From the NCBI RefSeq assembly GCF_900102335.1, contig NZ_FNBM01000004.1, positions 241,052-305,051 of the forward strand: a stretch of 64,000 nt of DNA, written 5' to 3'. The notes beneath the pieces were generated by a model. It was not told the DNA's origin, ran no database searches, and worked only from the letters and a program-made list of their open reading frames with translations. Numbering within the stretch: position 1 is the first letter of the stretch; each line of letters opens with the position of its first letter. Of this stretch, positions 61,409 through 64,000 are shown one piece after another. This DNA comes from Phytopseudomonas seleniipraecipitans (GTDB taxonomy: Bacteria > Pseudomonadota > Gammaproteobacteria > Pseudomonadales > Pseudomonadaceae). Made by a program: the position numbers and the translations under genes.

Positions 61409-63259
61409 TTATAACTCTTCTAAACACATGGAAGAATTCGCAAACTGGTGTACCCAGAATCCATACAGCATTCCATTTTGGTACGTACCTCCCGCACTTT
61501 TTAACTCTCCTAACTTTATTTTTGCAGACTTAGCCAATTGCTCTATAGCGCTTCGCCTTGAATCAAAGGTTACTCTTGAAAGCAATTTTTTCGATATTAA
61601 GTGTGCTTTAAGTCGCCCATCTCGTTGAGAATCAACTAGAAATCTACCTTCTTTAACATCATCACTACCAACATCGAATAGAGTTTTAAGCTGAGGGGTA
61701 TCCAGAAGCACGAATCCATACTCATGTGCATTTTCACCGGTAGGCAGCCTTTGATCTTCAACAAGCAGAAGGTAGCCACTATCGTTCAAAGCCCTCATCA
61801 TCAAAGAGCCTTCTGAAAAGATTTCAATCCATTTTCTTGGCGAAATTTCATGTAGAACATTACACATCACTACAATATCAACAGATGAATCATCCATTTC
61901 CGTGAAAAAACTATCTACATCACTAAAAAATCTTTTTTTGGGATTTTCATAAAATTTCTCAATAACTCTCAAGCACGCGCCATCATTTTGAAATGGTTCA
62001 TATGCATAATAATCAAAAAAATCACTGATTGATGTGCCGTACTCTGACAGCTCAGCAGCTAAAGAATCAAGCAGCCTACCTTCACCGGCACCAAACTCCA
62101 AAATTTTAAGTTTTTCCCTAACAGCTGCAATCCCAGAGATCACTGTCTGAATTTGGCTCGCCTGTGGATCTTTACTACCATTGCCGCTAATCACTTTTGG
62201 TGGCAGCAAGCACTCAGCCGCATAATTCACATTTGCCAGTATTGCGGGCAATCCTGTAAATGAATTTAATTTACCGATCTGTTCATCATCCCCTAGAAGG
62301 CTTTCTAAAACAGCTTTAGGATTCCGACCGGAATTACTTACACTACCGCCATCGACATACCAAAGTGACATTGGCTCAACGCTAAATATATAAGCAAGCA
62401 ACGGCACAGAGTGAGTAGCCACCCATATCTGGGATGATTCATTGGACTCGTAAATCGCCTTGAATAAGTCTATAGATGCCGACGGATGCAAATGATTCTC
62501 TGGCTCATCCAAAACAAAAACTGTATTTGCCAACCTTGTTTTTTGAGCATGAATAGCAACGCAAAGTTGTAGAATAACTTTTTGGCCATCAGAAAGACCA
62601 GCAATAGCTATAGGTTTTCCAAATATGGTTGCAAATTTTCCTACACGCCCTAGCCGTACGTTCATCATTGAAAATATTAAGTCATCAAGTCTCAAATACG
62701 AGCGCTCAGCATCCGGATCGATAAAACTCCCAGTTTTATCTTGATGAGTCGCTTCTCGCCATTGATCTTGGCACTCTTGAATATAAAAGAGACAGTGGGC
62801 ATGGTTTTCAGCACCTTGCCCTTCAGTTTCTTTATACCTAGCTTCTTGTTGGAGAGAATTGTGCTCCCGCGGATCAGTTAATGACAGATTTTTTGGAACG
62901 AACTTTAAATAACCATAGCTCTGATCAGGCGACACTTCTATACTAAGAGCGAGACGCTCAAAAATCAAACTACTTTCGAGAGTATCTCTCCAAGCCTGAA
63001 TGCTAGAATGTTTTGAATTATTCGGATCATTAATCAGGGCACTAAATTGTCTAACCTGCGCCTCATGATTGTCTTTGCCTTTAAGATAACTAGAGTGCGC
63101 ATTCATAGCATTAATTAGGGAGTTAAGAATCCTAGACTTCCCAGATCCATTTTTCCCAGCTAACGCAACTATTCTGCCAGCTCTTGATATAAAAACATCT
63201 TTTAAACCAACTCCCTCTGCTTCTGCACCAGATATCTTTAAGCTTTTAACAATTCCCAC
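61409..63259 (-). CDS. ABC/OLD-type ATPase fused to a SAM-dependent methyltransferase-like domain
   Basis: A 616-residue cytoplasmic protein in low-GC DNA. The N-terminal ATPase has Walker A GKNGSGKS (35-42), an ABC-type signature LSDGQK (222-227), Walker B VFVLDEPE (247-254) followed by NHLHP, and H-loop ATHS (His283). The C-terminal half has a class I methyltransferase motif I ILEFGAGEGR (386-395) and a motif IV-like DIVVMCNVLHEI (461-472). OLD-type ATPases usually carry a Toprim nuclease here, so the fusion is unusual. It is followed by the one-TM paralogue. Anti-phage function is an inference from location and fold. Confidence 0.85.
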   Translation of the reverse strand: MGIVKSLKISGAEAEGVGLKDVFISRAGRIVALAGKNGSGKSRILNSLINAMNAHSSYLKGKDNHEAQVRQFSALINDPNNSKHSSIQAWRDTLESSLIFERLALSIEVSPDQSYGYLKFVPKNLSLTDPREHNSLQQEARYKETEGQGAENHAHCLFYIQECQDQWREATHQDKTGSFIDPDAERSYLRLDDLIFSMMNVRLGRVGKFATIFGKPIAIAGLSDGQKVILQLCVAIHAQKTRLANTVFVLDEPENHLHPSASIDLFKAIYESNESSQIWVATHSVPLLAYIFSVEPMSLWYVDGGSVSNSGRNPKAVLESLLGDDEQIGKLNSFTGLPAILANVNYAAECLLPPKVISGNGSKDPQASQIQTVISGIAAVREKLKILEFGAGEGRLLDSLAAELSEYGTSISDFFDYYAYEPFQNDGACLRVIEKFYENPKKRFFSDVDSFFTEMDDSSVDIVVMCNVLHEISPRKWIEIFSEGSLMMRALNDSGYLLLVEDQRLPTGENAHEYGFVLLDTPQLKTLFDVGSDDVKEGRFLVDSQRDGRLKAHLISKKLLSRVTFDSRRSAIEQLAKSAKIKLGELKSAGGTYQNGMLYGFWVHQFANSSMCLEEL

Positions 63260-63330
63260 AGACGCCTCTCCGGCTCTAATTATTTATATAAAAAAGTACC
63301 CCAACCTACTAACTCTTTAGAGTTATGACT

Positions 63331-63378
63331 TCGGGCATACCAGCGCCTAGATATTTCCGTTGTAATGGCTATCCCGCG
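63331..63378. repeat. Right-boundary block, copy 2
   Basis: Matches 57195-57243 in position relative to the ATPase gene and in sequence (ATACCAG.GCCTAG). It overlaps the 3' end of the phage repressor gene, so it may be a hot spot where cargo is inserted next to the repressor. Confidence 0.6.
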
Positions 63379-63644
63379 TTTTGATTGGGCAAGTTTCGGT
63401 TGGCCTCTTCGTACTCTGGGCTGACTTGTCCTTTGTCCGGCATGACCTCGCCGGTCAGCATCCACCATCGGTACTGGGGGAACATCTTAGCGACCGCCTC
63501 AATCTCTTCGGCCTTGATCTCTCTATTACGCGCTGGGTTTTTGAGGTTGTTCCACGTGTATCTACTGATCCCAGTCTTCTCTTCCAATTCTGGAAGTCGC
63601 ATTTGGGATGCTTTAAGGATTGTTATAACGCGTTCTTTAATCAT
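63369..63644 (-). CDS. Phage-type repressor (XRE-like HTH)
   Basis: A 91-residue protein with a helix-turn-helix (LPELEEKTGISRYTWNNLKN, about 16-35) and a short tail (KMFPQYRWWMLTGEVMPDKG) typical of small phage lysogeny regulators. ATG 63644 is used; the frame extends to a TTG at 63674. It is divergent from an excisionase-like gene, with palindromic operators between, as in a lysogeny switch. Confidence 0.8.
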   Translation of the reverse strand: MIKERVITILKASQMRLPELEEKTGISRYTWNNLKNPARNREIKAEEIEAVAKMFPQYRWWMLTGEVMPDKGQVSPEYEEANRNLPNQNAG

Positions 63645-63667
63645 AACCAAATGATCTATATGTGATA

Positions 63668-63740
63668 TATCCAATATGGATCAGTAATGGCATGATCCGT
63701 TTCGAGATTATCCATTTTGGATAGCGCAATGCTGGATAAC
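63668..63740. promoter_or_regulatory. Lysogeny-switch operators
   Basis: TATCCAATATGGAT at 63668-63681 and TATCCATTTTGGATA at 63709-63723 are near-palindromes of the same type (TATCCA...TGGATA), and a half site TGGATAA lies at about 63733. They fill the gap between the repressor and the divergent excisionase-like gene and are the likely repressor sites. Confidence 0.7.
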
Positions 63741-63781
63741 GTCGCATTGCCCAATATTGACACGAATAGGCACGGAACGAC

Positions 63782-63997
63782 ATGGGACTGGAACAGCTGG
63801 ACGCCAACAAGCTGATAGCACCGCAACAGGACGTTGAAACCGTCGAATCGTGGGCGGATCGCAACGGGCTTACCTACGACACTGCCCGCGCTTGGGCAAT
63901 GCGCGGGGTGATCCCCACTGTAAAGCTCGGCAAACGCCGCATGGTCAACAGCGCCATGCTCCGCCACTGGCTGCTTGAGCAGGAGTGGACGGCATGA
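63782..63997 (+). CDS. Excisionase/Cox-like phage regulatory protein
   Basis: A 71-residue protein with a winged-helix excisionase-like pattern: VETVESWADRNGLTYDTARA then WAMRGVIPTVKLGKRRMVNS. Small proteins of this type flip prophages from lysogeny to excision. Its stop overlaps the ATG (63994) of the next gene, of which only seven bases are visible, so an early phage operon continues to the right. Confidence 0.75.
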   Translation: MGLEQLDANKLIAPQQDVETVESWADRNGLTYDTARAWAMRGVIPTVKLGKRRMVNSAMLRHWLLEQEWTA

Positions 63998-64000
63998 AAG

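Noticed and set aside
63280..63468. 62-codon minus-strand frame ending AITTEISRRWYARS...
   Set aside because: Its first half is only the repressor read in another frame. Just the last part, shared with cassette 1, is interesting and is reported as a boundary block.

Overview
The window is high-GC (about 60% or more by eye) gammaproteobacterial chromosome, almost certainly Pseudomonas sensu lato. The signs are an rdgC of 306 codons, a ydbH-ynbE-ydbL operon, rmuC, a SugE exporter behind a guanidine-II riboswitch, and Pseudomonas-style GTGGGAGC palindromic repeats. I cannot name a species. About 53 kb looks like ordinary core or accessory chromosome. The last 10.4 kb (53.6-64 kb) is mobile DNA that is much richer in A+T.

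Region by region. 1-5.0 kb is a D-amino-acid locus: a PLP-dependent D-amino acid deaminase-like gene (cut by the window edge) divergent from an RpiR-type regulator, a D-aminoacylase, a RidA imine deaminase and a sodium:solute symporter. These fit import, deacylation, deamination and clean-up of the reactive imine. 5.1-6.6 kb has a DMT transporter and a small unknown gene. 6.6-14.1 kb resembles a general-stress cluster: a GH15 glucoamylase-like enzyme and an SDR in one operon, a CinA-type amidase, a PoxB/acetolactate-synthase-like ThDP enzyme, and five small, mostly membrane-anchored proteins (YgaP-like, YqjE/holin-like, DUF3618/YqjD-like) in a tight operon. 14.2-14.4 kb has tRNA-Asp and tRNA-Val with a clear promoter. 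14.7-20.2 kb has rdgC, a bile-acid-type symporter, riboswitch-sugE, an MFS-acyltransferase fusion and a LysR regulator. 20.3-25.8 kb has repeats, a GST/flavoprotein/NTF2-like operon, azlCD and a GNAT enzyme. 26.1-29.6 kb encodes one very large transporter-like sensor kinase with PAS and receiver domains.

29.8-34.8 kb is a run of minus-strand redox genes (SRPBCC, NmrA-like, two NTF2-like paralogues, SDR, old-yellow-enzyme reductase) ending with a TetR regulator. Two identical 15-bp palindromes sit upstream of the reductase and of the regulator. 35-53.5 kb holds an FKBP, a secreted exo-polygalacturonase, rmuC, a Sel1-like gene, ydbH-ynbE-ydbL, a frameshifted zinc-ribbon gene, a MocR regulator, an NDH-2-like flavoprotein, LysE, a chemoreceptor, a GGDEF cyclase, a HhH protein and yghU.

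53.6-64 kb is the most interesting part. Two cassettes of similar size (about 53.6-57.4 and 59.9-63.4 kb) each end on the left in a copy of an ~88-bp imperfect direct repeat. Each carries, on the minus strand, a P-loop ATPase gene followed by a gene for the same paralogous one-TM, proline/glutamine-rich, Cys-tailed protein. The ATPases are unrelated: one is a KAP/Sll1717-like ATPase, the other an ABC/OLD-type ATPase fused to an apparent SAM methyltransferase. Cassette 1 also has an intact ParDE toxin-antitoxin pair. Cassette 2 adds a multi-TM protein. Between them lie a more GC-rich segment (zinc-ribbon membrane protein, serine hydrolase) and an antitoxin with a dead toxin. The right edge has a phage-type repressor and a divergent excisionase-like gene with palindromic operators, so a prophage probably continues beyond 64 kb. 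I infer that the cassettes are interchangeable accessory, possibly anti-phage, cargo.
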